Of a stretch of DNA of 60,111 bases, positions 16,913 to 24,002 are shown in pieces. Source of the DNA: Ichthyobacteriaceae bacterium. GTDB taxonomy: Bacteria; Bacteroidota; Bacteroidia; Flavobacteriales; JADGDT01. The notes under the pieces are model-generated. The model was not told the DNA's origin, ran no database searches, and was given only the letters and a program-made list of their open reading frames with translations. How positions within the stretch are numbered: position 1 is the first letter of the stretch; each line of letters opens with the position of its first letter. Both the position numbers and the translations under genes were made by a program. The DNA lies in assembly GCA_016744755.1 (NCBI GenBank), contig JADGDT010000005.1, positions 5,938 through 66,048 on the forward strand, read 5' to 3'.

Positions 16913-16953
16913 AAAACACCGTATATTCGCAATTGTGATTATGGTGTTTTTTT
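16913..16953 (+). terminator. Putative terminator after the DUF5606 gene
   Basis: AAAACACC (16913-16920) pairs with GGTGTTTT (16943-16950), followed by more T. The loop contains a further CAATTG palindrome. A second hairpin, CACTGA/TCAGTG, lies just upstream at about 16885-16903. Confidence 0.65.
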
Positions 16954-17005
16954 ATGATTAGTTATTAGTAATGCTGTAATTTAGTAAAACAGCTAAATCA
17001 TTAAA

Positions 17006-17053
17006 ACTGCATAACTGTTTTACTGCATAACTGTTTTACTGTATCACTGCTTC
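17006..17053. repeat. Six-unit octamer array before mazG
   Basis: Six consecutive 8-bp units without spacer: ACTGCATA, ACTGTTTT, ACTGCATA, ACTGTTTT, ACTGTATC, ACTGCTTC. It ends 15 bp before the mazG ATG. Every unit keeps ACTG in the first four positions. Confidence 0.85.
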
Positions 17054-17068
17054 ACTAAATTACAAAAT

Positions 17069-17845
17069 ATGAATTCACGACAAGATAAAATAAAAGCATT
17101 TGAGCGTTTGTTAGATATAATGGACGAGTTACGTACAGGTTGCCCCTGGGATAGAAAACAAACCCTAGAGAGTTTACGTCATCTAACCATAGAGGAGGTT
17201 TATGAGTTGGGAGATGCTATTTTAGATAACGACCTTGAAGAAGTGAAAAAGGAACTTGGAGATGTTTTGCTTCATATAGTTTTTTATTCAAAAATTGGTT
17301 CGGAGTTGGGAGCGTTTGATATTGCAGATGTTGCAAATTCAATAAGTGATAAGTTAATTTTTCGCCATCCTCATATCTATGGGGATGTTGATGTTGAAGA
17401 CGAAGAAGAAGTAAAACGTAACTGGGAAGCTCTAAAAATGAAAGAAGGTAGAATTTCCGTTTTGGAAGGAGTCCCAAAAACTTTACCCGCTTTAGTAAAA
17501 GCATCACGTATTCAAGACAAGGCAAGAGGAGTAGGTTTCGATTGGGATAATGCCGAAGATGTTTGGAAAAAGGTAGAAGAAGAAACTGCTGAATTTTTGG
17601 AAGCTAAAGAGGCTAACGATAAAAAAGCAATGGAAGAGGAATTTGGTGATTTGATGTTCTCGTTGGTTAATTACGCAAGGTTTATGAAAATAAATCCAGA
17701 GGATGCTTTAGAGAAAACTAACAAGAAATTTATAAAACGTTTTCAGTACATAGAAAAGAAGGCAAAAGAAAACGGAATAGAAATGAGTGATATGTCCCTA
17801 GAAGAAATGGATGTTTTTTGGAATGAAGCGAAGAAAACTGTTTAA
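17069..17845 (+). CDS. mazG: Nucleoside triphosphate pyrophosphohydrolase MazG
   Basis: A 258-residue, two-domain MazG. The first domain has the CPWDRKQTLESLRHLTIEEVYELGDAI helix with the EExxE-type metal site; the second repeats it as VEEETAEFLEAKE and EEEFGDLMFSLVNYARF. Length and the motif YSKIGSELGAFDIADVANSISDKLIFRHPHIYGD fit the house-cleaning enzyme that hydrolyses non-canonical NTPs and can lower ppGpp-related stress. The gene starts 15 bp after an octamer array, and its stop codon lies inside a second array. Confidence 0.95.
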   Translation: MNSRQDKIKAFERLLDIMDELRTGCPWDRKQTLESLRHLTIEEVYELGDAILDNDLEEVKKELGDVLLHIVFYSKIGSELGAFDIADVANSISDKLIFRHPHIYGDVDVEDEEEVKRNWEALKMKEGRISVLEGVPKTLPALVKASRIQDKARGVGFDWDNAEDVWKKVEEETAEFLEAKEANDKKAMEEEFGDLMFSLVNYARFMKINPEDALEKTNKKFIKRFQYIEKKAKENGIEMSDMSLEEMDVFWNEAKKTV

Positions 17846-17867
17846 CTGATTAATTGTTGAATTGTTG
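17836..17867. repeat. Octamer array across the mazG stop codon
   Basis: Four 8-bp units in phase: AACTGTTT, AACTGATT, AATTGTTG, AATTGTTG. The mazG TAA stop (17843-17845) lies at the first unit boundary, so the last mazG codons are written in repeat sequence. Confidence 0.6.
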
Positions 17868-17886
17868 CCCCAATAGCTATCTGGGG
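17868..17886. repeat. CCCC...GGGG palindrome after mazG
   Basis: CCCCAATAGCTATCTGGGG forms a short stem with a palindromic TAGCTA centre. It resembles the CCCCGAT...ATCGGGG palindromes at 4731-4749 and 4896-4916. No T run follows, so it is not a classical terminator. Confidence 0.45.
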
Positions 17887-17904
17887 TGAGTTGATTACAA
17901 GAAA

Positions 17905-17970
17905 TCGTCATCTCGACCAACGACAGGAGTGGAGAGATCTTTTCACTCAACTAAGATGTTATTTCATCAC
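17905..17970. repeat. CGTCATCTCGACC-type intergenic repeat
   Basis: The stretch starts CGTCATCTCGACCAACGACA and continues through GGAGTGGAGAGATCTTTTC. CATCTC and GAGAGAT can pair. From memory, elements starting CGTCAT(C/T)TCGAC and ending GAGAGATCT are scattered between genes in Bacteroidota genomes. Only one copy is in this window, so the repeat status is not shown here. Confidence 0.35.
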
Positions 17971-18000
17971 GATTTCACGACTTCACTAAAAACTAAAAAA

Positions 18001-18492
18001 ATGAAAATACTACTAATGTCTGATACTCACGGAACGCTTGATGAGTTGATGATAAAATACATAAATACTGTTGATGAAGTTTGGCACGCTGGAGATATTG
18101 GCAATGTTGACGTTACTGATAGTATCAAAAAAATTAAACCCCTACGAGCAGTTTATGGCAATATTGACGGAACAGAATTACGCAAGGAATTTCCTCTTCA
18201 CAATAGATTTGAAATTGATGGTGTAGATGTGTGGCTCACTCACATTGGTGGTTACCCAGGAAACTACGCTTACGAGCTAAGAAGTGAAATAAAAAAAAAT
18301 CCGCCTAAGCTATTTATTAGTGGGCATTCTCATATTTTGAAAGTAATAAATGATCAGAAGTTAAACTTGCTTCACATGAATCCTGGTGCAATTGGTAAAT
18401 CTGGTTTTCATAAAAAACGTACAATGTTACGTTTCGAAATTTCTGATTCTACAATTAAGAATTTAGAAGTTATAGAACTGGGAGATAGGTAG
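18001..18492 (+). CDS. YfcE/MJ0936-type metallophosphoesterase
   Basis: A 163-residue calcineurin-like phosphoesterase. The metal-binding blocks follow in order: MSDTHG (D-x-H), EVWHAGDIG (GD), VYGNID (GN), WLTHIGG (H), and FISGHSHILK (GHSH). Size and order fit the YfcE/MJ0936 group of small phosphodiesterases with unclear substrates. ATG 18001 was chosen over the in-frame start at 17929, because the latter codes through the intergenic repeat and the fold begins MKILLMSDTHG. A heptamer array follows the stop codon by 8 bp. Confidence 0.88.
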   Translation: MKILLMSDTHGTLDELMIKYINTVDEVWHAGDIGNVDVTDSIKKIKPLRAVYGNIDGTELRKEFPLHNRFEIDGVDVWLTHIGGYPGNYAYELRSEIKKNPPKLFISGHSHILKVINDQKLNLLHMNPGAIGKSGFHKKRTMLRFEISDSTIKNLEVIELGDR

Positions 18493-18500
18493 TCTTAGAG

Positions 18501-18535
18501 TTGCGGGTTACGGGTTACGGGTTGCGGGTTGTGGA
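18501..18535 (+). repeat. Heptamer array TTnCGGG with G-quadruplex pattern
   Basis: Units of 7 bp: TTGCGGG, TTACGGG, TTACGGG, TTGCGGG, then a decaying TTGTGGA. The four GGG tracts (18505-18507, 18512-18514, 18519-18521, 18526-18528) are separated by 4-nt loops, which meets the G-quadruplex pattern. It starts 8 bp after the phosphoesterase stop codon. The same heptamer, same orientation relative to the gene, follows tolC (46348-46417). Confidence 0.8.
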
Positions 18536-18558
18536 AGGGAAATATTTATAATCTTTAA

Positions 18559-18634
18559 GCGGTATAGATTGCTTCGCATACCTTTACAATTGTCTTGAAA
18601 ATGTCATTATAGAAAGTAAACTTTCGTTATACCG
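18559..18634. repeat. GATTGCTTCGC hairpin element, copy A
   Basis: CGGTATA (18560-18566) pairs with TATACCG (18628-18634). Inside lie GATTGCTTCGC and the small hairpin GAAAG-TAAA-CTTTC (18612-18625). A diverged copy is at 19072-19150, sharing GATTGCTTCGC, a central TCTTGA and the AAACTTT segment. Confidence 0.55.
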
Positions 18635-18819
18635 TTTATACCAACTACACATCAAAATGCACATTCTATTTTTTACCTAGCTCAACTACATTTTATGGTT
18701 TAGTTCTAAACATCATCACAAATAACACAGCCCTTAATACTAATATTTATAATAATACATGTAATTATGTGCCAATTCCCACTTTACGCTTTTAGTCCTC
18801 AATGGCAATACTATTCACA

Positions 18820-18870
18820 AACACGTTAGGCGGGTCTTTTGCCCAAAAGCAAAAGCCAGTCTAACGTGTT
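18820..18870. repeat. 51-nt near-perfect inverted repeat
   Basis: AACACGTTAG (18820-18829) pairs perfectly with CTAACGTGTT (18861-18870), and TTTTGC (18837-18842) with GCAAAA (18849-18854) around a 6-nt loop. The parts between mostly pair too. There is no T run. A further small hairpin, CCCA-TTTC-TGGG, follows at 18884-18895, and GGGCTAA (18893-18899) matches TTAGCCC (18946-18952). Confidence 0.75.
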
Positions 18871-19071
18871 GTTCATAGGTCTTCCCATTTCTGGGCTAAC
18901 ACTACAATTGGGGGCATAAAAGTAAAAAGAGATGATTGTTAGAACTTAGCCCATTTTATTTAAAATTTAGTCCATAACTAAGTCTATACAATAAATTTTA
19001 AATTCATATAACAGAACTATACTTCGAATATAAAATAGCATTTTGAAATGAAATTAGTATTATCCAATTGT

Positions 19072-19150
19072 GGTAGGGATTGCTTCGCGTCCCTTTGCTT
19101 CAGTCTTGAGAATACAGCACTTCATAAAGGAAACTTTATTCGTGGCATCC
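19072..19150. repeat. GATTGCTTCGC hairpin element, copy B
   Basis: Begins GGTAGGGATTGCTTCGCGTCC and ends near GGCATCC. It aligns by eye with copy A (18559-18634), with changed stem bases. It runs directly into copy 2 of the Flavo-1-like element. Confidence 0.5.
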
Positions 19151-19157
19151 ATCCTGA

Positions 19158-19260
19158 AGCGGTAGGGATAGAGGCGGCATCCTTTTTTTAACTCGGGGGG
19201 GCGACTTTAAGTCGCACTCCGAGTTAAAAAAAGATATAGCCGAAAGCCCGCTCGACCGCC
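19158..19260. ncRNA. Flavo-1-like structured element, copy 2
   Basis: Same framework as 4708-4793: GGGATAGAGGCGGCATCC, a long hairpin, then GATATAGCCGAAAGCCC. Here the outer stem is GCGGT (19159-19163) with ACCGC (19255-19259), the inner GGC pairs with GCC, and the hairpin arms TTTTTTTAACTCGG and CCGAGTTAAAAAAA pair perfectly around a second palindrome, GCGACTTTAAGTCGC. Stem bases differ from copy 1 yet still pair. Flavo-1 assignment is from memory. Confidence 0.6.
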
Positions 19261-19278
19261 CAAATAAAAATTACAAAA

Positions 19279-19310
19279 AAAGTCCAAGCTGAATTAACAA
19301 CTTGGACTTT
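19279..19310 (-). terminator. Rho-independent terminator of rho
   Basis: AAAGTCCAAG (19279-19288) pairs with CTTGGACTTT (19301-19310); on the minus strand the stem is followed by a T run. It lies 23 nt after the rho stop codon. Confidence 0.85.
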
Positions 19311-19332
19311 ATATTTTATAAACTAATATTAA

Positions 19333-21177
19333 TTAGTCATTCATAGAAATTAAGAATTCTTCGTTATTCCTTGTTCTCTGAATCTTCTTTTTCATATTTT
19401 CAATTGCTTCAAGTGGTGTAAAATCGGCAATATAATTTCTTAATACCCACATACGCTGTGCAGTTGAGGCATCTAGCAACATATCGTCTTTACGTGTGCT
19501 TGAAGAAATAAGGTCGATAGCTGGATAAATACGACGGTTAGAAATTTTTCTATCCAATTGTAATTCCATGTTACCTGTTCCTTTAAATTCTTCGAATATA
19601 ACTTCGTCCATTTTAGAACCTGTGTCTATAAGTGCAGTGGCAATAATGGTAAGCGAACCACCATTTTCGATATTACGAGCAGCACCAAAGAAACGTTTTG
19701 GTTTGTGAAGAGCGTTTGAGTCAACTCCTCCAGAAAGCACTTTACCCGATGGTGGCGAAACTGTGTTGTAAGCTCTTGCCAAACGAGTAATGGAATCTAA
19801 GAGTATAACTACATCATGCCCAGATTCTACCATACGCTTTGCTTTTTCTAAAACAATGTTGGCAACTTTTACATGTCTGTCTGCTGGCTCATCAAAAGTA
19901 GATGCTACAACTTCTCCATTTACACTACGTTGCATATCTGTAACCTCCTCTGGACGTTCGTCTATTAGCAATACCATCATGTAAACCTCTGGATGATTTG
20001 CTGCAATTGCATTTGCAACTTCTTTCAATAAAACTGTTTTACCAGTCTTTGGTTGTGCTACAATCATACCACGTTGTCCCTTACCAATAGGCGAAAACAA
20101 ATCTATAATACGTGTAGATATTGTACTCTGCTTTTCTGCCAACTTAAATTTTTCTGTTGGAAAAAGAGGGGTCAAGTGCTCGAAAGCAACTCTATCGCGG
20201 ATAAAGTCTGGCTCACGACCATTTATTTTTTCAACTTTTATAAGTGGGAAGTATTTCTCGCCTTCTTTTGGAGGTCTAACATTTCCTCTAACCGTATCTC
20301 CTGTTTTTAATCCGAATAATCTTATTTGCGATTGGGATACATAAATATCATCAGGAGACGATAAGTAGTTATAATCAGAAGAACGCAAGAAACCGTAACC
20401 ATCTTGCATAATCTCTAATACACCTTCGCTAGTAATAATACCTTCGAATTCGTGCTCTGGAGATTTATACCGACTTTTATTCTTGTAATCACTTTGCTTA
20501 CGAGGCCCTTTGTTATCTGGTCTTTTGTTTAACTGGTTAGGATTTTCTCTCTTATCCTGTTTTTGGTTAGGATTATTTGCCTGCCTATGATTTGGCTCTC
20601 TTTTCTGAACCTCTTTTGTAGGTTGTTCTCTTTGTTGTTTTGGAGCATCCTGACTTTTCTCTAGACTTTGATTTTGTGTTTCCTGTTGAGGAGCTTTAGG
20701 TCTTAAATCTATTTTTGCAGCACGAGAATTATGTGATTTAACTACCTTACTTTCTACTTTTTTGTTTTCTTCCTTAACAGCATCGTTTTTAGAAATAACT
20801 TCTTTTTTGATTGCGGGTCTAGGATTCGGTTTTTTTGCATCTTTAACAATTCCACTAGCTTCTGCTCGTTTTCTAGCTTCAACCTTTGCTCTAGGAGTAG
20901 GTTTGTTAACTTTTTTTGGAAGTGTATCTTCTGTAGTTTTTCCAGCTATTTCAGTTGCTTGAGTTTTTGCAACTACCTTAACTTTCTCTACCGCTTTGAC
21001 TTTTTCTGTTTCAATTTTTACCTTTTTTATTTCAGAAGGATTGTCAGCTTGAAAGTCTAGTATTTTATATACTAGATCAGACTTATTTAGTTGACTTGTT
21101 TTTTTTAGGTTTAATTGTTTTGCAATAGCCTGCAAATCAGAAAGCTTTTTTTGCTTTAGATCTTCAATACCAAACAT
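19333..21177 (-). CDS. rho: Transcription termination factor Rho, with long disordered insert
   Basis: A 614-residue Rho. Residues 1-48 are the Rho N-terminal helical domain ([20 protein letters not shown]). Residues about 55-240 form a long low-complexity insert rich in Lys, Asn, Gln, Pro and Arg. Then comes the RNA-binding cold-shock fold ([20 protein letters not shown]) and the RecA-type ATPase with Walker A AQPKTGKT, the [10 protein letters not shown] Walker B block, the Q-loop and the R-loop. E. coli Rho has 419 residues; most of the excess is the insert. In Bacteroides such an insert has been reported to drive phase separation; that this one does so is inference. Transcribed alone, with its own terminator. 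Confidence 0.96.
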   Translation of the reverse strand: MFGIEDLKQKKLSDLQAIAKQLNLKKTSQLNKSDLVYKILDFQADNPSEIKKVKIETEKVKAVEKVKVVAKTQATEIAGKTTEDTLPKKVNKPTPRAKVEARKRAEASGIVKDAKKPNPRPAIKKEVISKNDAVKEENKKVESKVVKSHNSRAAKIDLRPKAPQQETQNQSLEKSQDAPKQQREQPTKEVQKREPNHRQANNPNQKQDKRENPNQLNKRPDNKGPRKQSDYKNKSRYKSPEHEFEGIITSEGVLEIMQDGYGFLRSSDYNYLSSPDDIYVSQSQIRLFGLKTGDTVRGNVRPPKEGEKYFPLIKVEKINGREPDFIRDRVAFEHLTPLFPTEKFKLAEKQSTISTRIIDLFSPIGKGQRGMIVAQPKTGKTVLLKEVANAIAANHPEVYMMVLLIDERPEEVTDMQRSVNGEVVASTFDEPADRHVKVANIVLEKAKRMVESGHDVVILLDSITRLARAYNTVSPPSGKVLSGGVDSNALHKPKRFFGAARNIENGGSLTIIATALIDTGSKMDEVIFEEFKGTGNMELQLDRKISNRRIYPAIDLISSSTRKDDMLLDASTAQRMWVLRNYIADFTPLEAIENMKKKIQRTRNNEEFLISMND

Positions 21178-21364
21178 TTGAATATAGAATTAAATTGTGT
21201 TTTTTGATCTTAAAAATATTATGAAAGATTGTTTTAATACTTTTGAGAGTATTGTGAGTTTTTACTTAATTTGAAGTAAGTTAATTTGAAGTATTACCTC
21301 GAAATCGATGCAATTATACAACAATATTTTGTTTTACTACCTACAAAAATAAAGAATATTGTAT

Positions 21365-21372
21365 TACTTTTG
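21365..21372 (+). promoter_or_regulatory. -7 promoter box of the DUF4293 gene
   Basis: TACTTTTG matches TAnnTTTG, 25 nt before the ATG. No -33 TTG at standard spacing is seen. Confidence 0.45.
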
Positions 21373-21397
21373 CCAAACAAATAAAAAATAGCGAAAA

Positions 21398-21805
21398 ATG
21401 ATTCAAAGAATTCAGTCTGTATATTTATTGATTGTGGCAATTTTGGCAGGATTAGGAATATACTCTCCATTGTGGATAAATGATAAATTAATTATTGTTA
21501 AAGGCTTTGATAATATTTATATTTTAGCTTTATTTGCTTCAGTAATCGTTCTTTCTGTGCTGTCAATATTTCTATATAACAATAGGAAATTACAGTTCGT
21601 TTTAGTTCGATTTAATATCTTGATCAACATTATACTGTTGGGCGTTTTCGGATATTATACACAAACACTTTCCGGAGAAACTTTGGTTTCTGAGAAGGAA
21701 ATTGGGTTAATCATACCTTTTGTTTCAATAGTATTTTTATACTTGACTAACACAGCAATTAAAAAGGATGAAGATCTCGTGAAATCTGTAGATAGATTAC
21801 GATAA
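21398..21805 (+). CDS. DUF4293 membrane protein
   Basis: A 135-residue protein with four membrane segments. The start MIQRIQSVYLLIVAILAGLGIYSPLW is the hallmark of the Bacteroidota family DUF4293. The four helices are split by short loops, and the tail is charged (NTAIKKDEDLVKSVDRL). No catalytic residue is evident; function unknown. It is divergent to rho, and followed by a clear terminator, so it is transcribed alone. Confidence 0.8.
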   Translation: MIQRIQSVYLLIVAILAGLGIYSPLWINDKLIIVKGFDNIYILALFASVIVLSVLSIFLYNNRKLQFVLVRFNILINIILLGVFGYYTQTLSGETLVSEKEIGLIIPFVSIVFLYLTNTAIKKDEDLVKSVDRLR

Positions 21806-21844
21806 CGCATAAAGACAGCTTTAGTTAATATATATATGCGTATT

Positions 21845-21875
21845 AAAGAGTTCTGTGAAAACAGAGCTCTTTTTT
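21845..21875 (+). terminator. Terminator of the DUF4293 gene
   Basis: AAAGAGTTCTGT (21845-21856) pairs with ACAGAGCTCTTT (from 21861) around a GAAA loop with one G-T pair, followed by a T run. Confidence 0.85.
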
Positions 21876-21909
21876 AGTTTTGCAAAGAGGTTAAAGGGAG
21901 TGTTGTATT

Positions 21910-22033
21910 GAAGCTGAAGCATCAATTTCTTTATATGTATCGTCGCTATGCGACTTGAAATTTGGGTATTTTATGTTCTTTTGAAGCTAAAGCATAAATT
22001 TCTTAATATATGTTGTAGCTATACAACGTGGCT
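21910..22033. repeat. Tandem pair of GAAGCT(A/G)AAGCAT repeats with hairpins
   Basis: Two copies, about 50 bp each, start at 21910 and 21983: GAAGCTGAAGCATCAATTTC and GAAGCTAAAGCATAAATTTC. Each ends in a hairpin: GTCGC-TAT-GCGAC (21942-21954) in the first and GTTGTA-GCTA-TACAAC (22012-22027) in the second. The stem bases differ but pair in both. The rest of the gap up to 22246 shows nothing else clear. Confidence 0.7.
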
Positions 22034-22246
22034 TTTGATTTATCAAAACACACTTTGGTTCTAATAGTGAGATTTGAGACTCATCTGACGAAATTACAAA
22101 CAAAAGTTATTGCTAATATAAAGGCAAAAAATATTACTAACATCAAACAATCTTCATTAGCCACAGTTTAATATATTTGTACAGTTTTATTCAATACACA
22201 AAACACATTTATCAAAAAAGTATAAATGTTCAAATAGATTGATTTT

Positions 22247-22828
22247 ATGATTCCTAGAGGAAAGATTAAAGATAAAAGAAAGGCAATATTAGATTCTTCG
22301 CTTGAGCTAATTGCTCTACAAGGTTTTCACGGCACTTCTATGAAACAAATAGCAGATAATGCCAAAGTTGCAGCAGGAACTATATACGTATATTTCACAA
22401 AAAAGGATGATTTAATTCACCAACTATTTGTAGAAATAAGAGAAGAACTAAACGAAGTTGTTTTTGGAGGATTCAATTCTGAAATAAGTTTCAAAGAAAA
22501 TTTTATGATATTGTGGAACGAAGTTTTAGAATACTATTTGAGTTTCCCTTTAAAATACAATTTCTTAGAACAATTCTCTATATCTCCATTTATCAACGAT
22601 ATTACTCTCGAAGAAGGCACTCAGGCTTTAGCACCTGCCTACTCCCTTTTCAGAGATGCTCAAAAAGAAGGAACTCTTAAACAGCTACCTATTTCTGCTC
22701 TTATTGCCCTTACACATGGTCCTATTGTTGCCCTAGTAAAAATGAATAATATTGGAGAAATTGTTATAGAAGAGAAGATTGATAAAAAACAATTTGCTGA
22801 GGCTTCTTGGTTTAGTATTTCAAATTAG
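22247..22828 (+). CDS. TetR family transcriptional regulator
   Basis: A 193-residue repressor-type protein. Residues 8-55 form the TetR helix-turn-helix: KRKAILDSSLELIALQGFHG, then SMKQIADNAKVAAGTIYVYF with the recognition helix, and KKDDLIHQLF. The C-terminal ligand domain is not assignable to a known effector. The next gene, a HAD phosphatase, starts 38 bp downstream on the same strand and may be its operon partner. I see no clear operator palindrome in the upstream region. Confidence 0.88.
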   Translation: MIPRGKIKDKRKAILDSSLELIALQGFHGTSMKQIADNAKVAAGTIYVYFTKKDDLIHQLFVEIREELNEVVFGGFNSEISFKENFMILWNEVLEYYLSFPLKYNFLEQFSISPFINDITLEEGTQALAPAYSLFRDAQKEGTLKQLPISALIALTHGPIVALVKMNNIGEIVIEEKIDKKQFAEASWFSISN

Positions 22829-22866
22829 TGAATAATAAAATATGAAAATGATTAAATAAAAAAACC

Positions 22867-23556
22867 ATGCAGAGTATTAAGACCATTGCTTTTGACGCTG
22901 ACGATACCCTTTGGGTAAACGAACCTCTTTTCAGAATAAACGAAGATAAATTCGATAGCCTACTAAAAAGTTATATTGACGATGATAAGATTACATCTAA
23001 GCTATACGACACCGAACTAAGAAATCTAAAGCATTTTGGTTATGGAATTAAAGGTTTCATCATTTCTATGATAGAAACTGCTATAGAACTTACAAATGGT
23101 GAAATTAAAGGTTGCGATTTAAAAAAGATTATAGATTGGGGAAAAGAACAAATTGATCATCCAGTTAATATTATTGATGGTATTCCTGAGGTTTTAGAAA
23201 AACTTAAAAAGAAATATGAATTGATGATAATAACCAAAGGAGATTTGTTTGATCAGGAGAGTAAAATTGCTCGTTCTGGATTAGCCGATTATTTTGATAT
23301 TATTGAAATTGTTTCTGAAAAAGATGAAGACACTTACTCTTCCCTTCTAAAAAAGCACAACATAAATTCTGATGAATTATTGATGATTGGTAATTCATTA
23401 AAATCAGACATCTTACCGCTTGTAAAACTTGGAGCAAAAGCCATACACATACCTTTCCATACAACTTGGGTTCACGAAGAAGTAAACTCAAAAGACCTTG
23501 ACAATTCTGAATACGTAACAATAGATAAGGTTATTGATGTTTTAAAAATTATATAG
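22867..23556 (+). CDS. HAD family hydrolase
   Basis: A 229-residue haloacid dehalogenase-like phosphatase. Motif I is FDADDTLW with the nucleophile and acid/base Asp; motif II/III is seen as LMIITKGD and the later Lys, and motif IV as MIGNSLKSDILP. A helical cap lies between residues 20 and 95. It resembles YjjG-type nucleotidases and other small-molecule phosphatases; substrate unknown. It follows the TetR gene by 38 bp and converges on the cold-shock gene. Confidence 0.88.
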   Translation: MQSIKTIAFDADDTLWVNEPLFRINEDKFDSLLKSYIDDDKITSKLYDTELRNLKHFGYGIKGFIISMIETAIELTNGEIKGCDLKKIIDWGKEQIDHPVNIIDGIPEVLEKLKKKYELMIITKGDLFDQESKIARSGLADYFDIIEIVSEKDEDTYSSLLKKHNINSDELLMIGNSLKSDILPLVKLGAKAIHIPFHTTWVHEEVNSKDLDNSEYVTIDKVIDVLKII

Positions 23557-23637
23557 ATTACAATACACCCTAATAACATGTCGCATTGTGACGGATTAAA
23601 TATTAAAAATATTGCTTCAGATTCATTAATAAAACGC

Positions 23638-23666
23638 AAAAAAGGCTCCAATAAATTGGAGCCTTT
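23638..23666. terminator. Bidirectional terminator between HAD and cold-shock genes
   Basis: AAAGGCTCCAA pairs with TTGGAGCCTTT. On the minus strand it is followed by a T run (from AAAAAA at 23638-23643 on the plus strand), which suits the cold-shock gene; it can also stop transcripts from the HAD side. Confidence 0.85.
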
Positions 23667-23689
23667 CTGTAATAAGTTTGAAACTAATA

Positions 23690-23878
23690 TTATGCAAGTT
23701 TTACATCAACTGCATTTAATCCTTTTCTTCCTTCTTTCAATTCAAAAGTAACTTCGTTACCTTCTGTTACTTCGTCAATTAGACCTGAGATGTGTACAAA
23801 GTATTCTTTGTTATCTGCATTGTCTACAATGAATCCAAATCCTTTAGAGTCATTAAAAAATTTTACTGTTCCTGTCAT
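23690..23878 (-). CDS. Cold-shock domain protein
   Basis: A 62-residue single cold-shock domain. RNP1 is seen as KGFGFI and RNP2 as YFVHIS, in MTGTVKFFNDSKGFGFIVDN and following. Such proteins bind single-stranded RNA and act as RNA chaperones and antiterminators. It is slightly shorter than E. coli CspA (70 residues). It lies 124 bp after the start region of the immunophilin gene's 3' end, with its own terminator, so it is a single-gene unit. Confidence 0.95.
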   Translation of the reverse strand: MTGTVKFFNDSKGFGFIVDNADNKEYFVHISGLIDEVTEGNEVTFELKEGRKGLNAVDVKLA

Positions 23879-24002
23879 AATGAAAACAAAAGTAAATCAT
23901 TTAGTTAAGACAAAAAACATAATAATGTTTTTTTTAAATAAAAAAGGGCAAGCACGCTTGCTCACCCTTAATCATCAACTTATCAGTAAGTTATATCTTA
24001 AA

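Noticed and set aside
17006-17053. CRISPR-like array (also 46348-46417)
   Set aside because: Units of 7-8 bp without spacers and no cas genes; these are simple phased repeats.
18820-18870. Integron attC site
   Set aside because: The core-like motifs are in the order GTTRRRY...RYYYAAC, the reverse of an attC site, and no integrase or cassette array is present.
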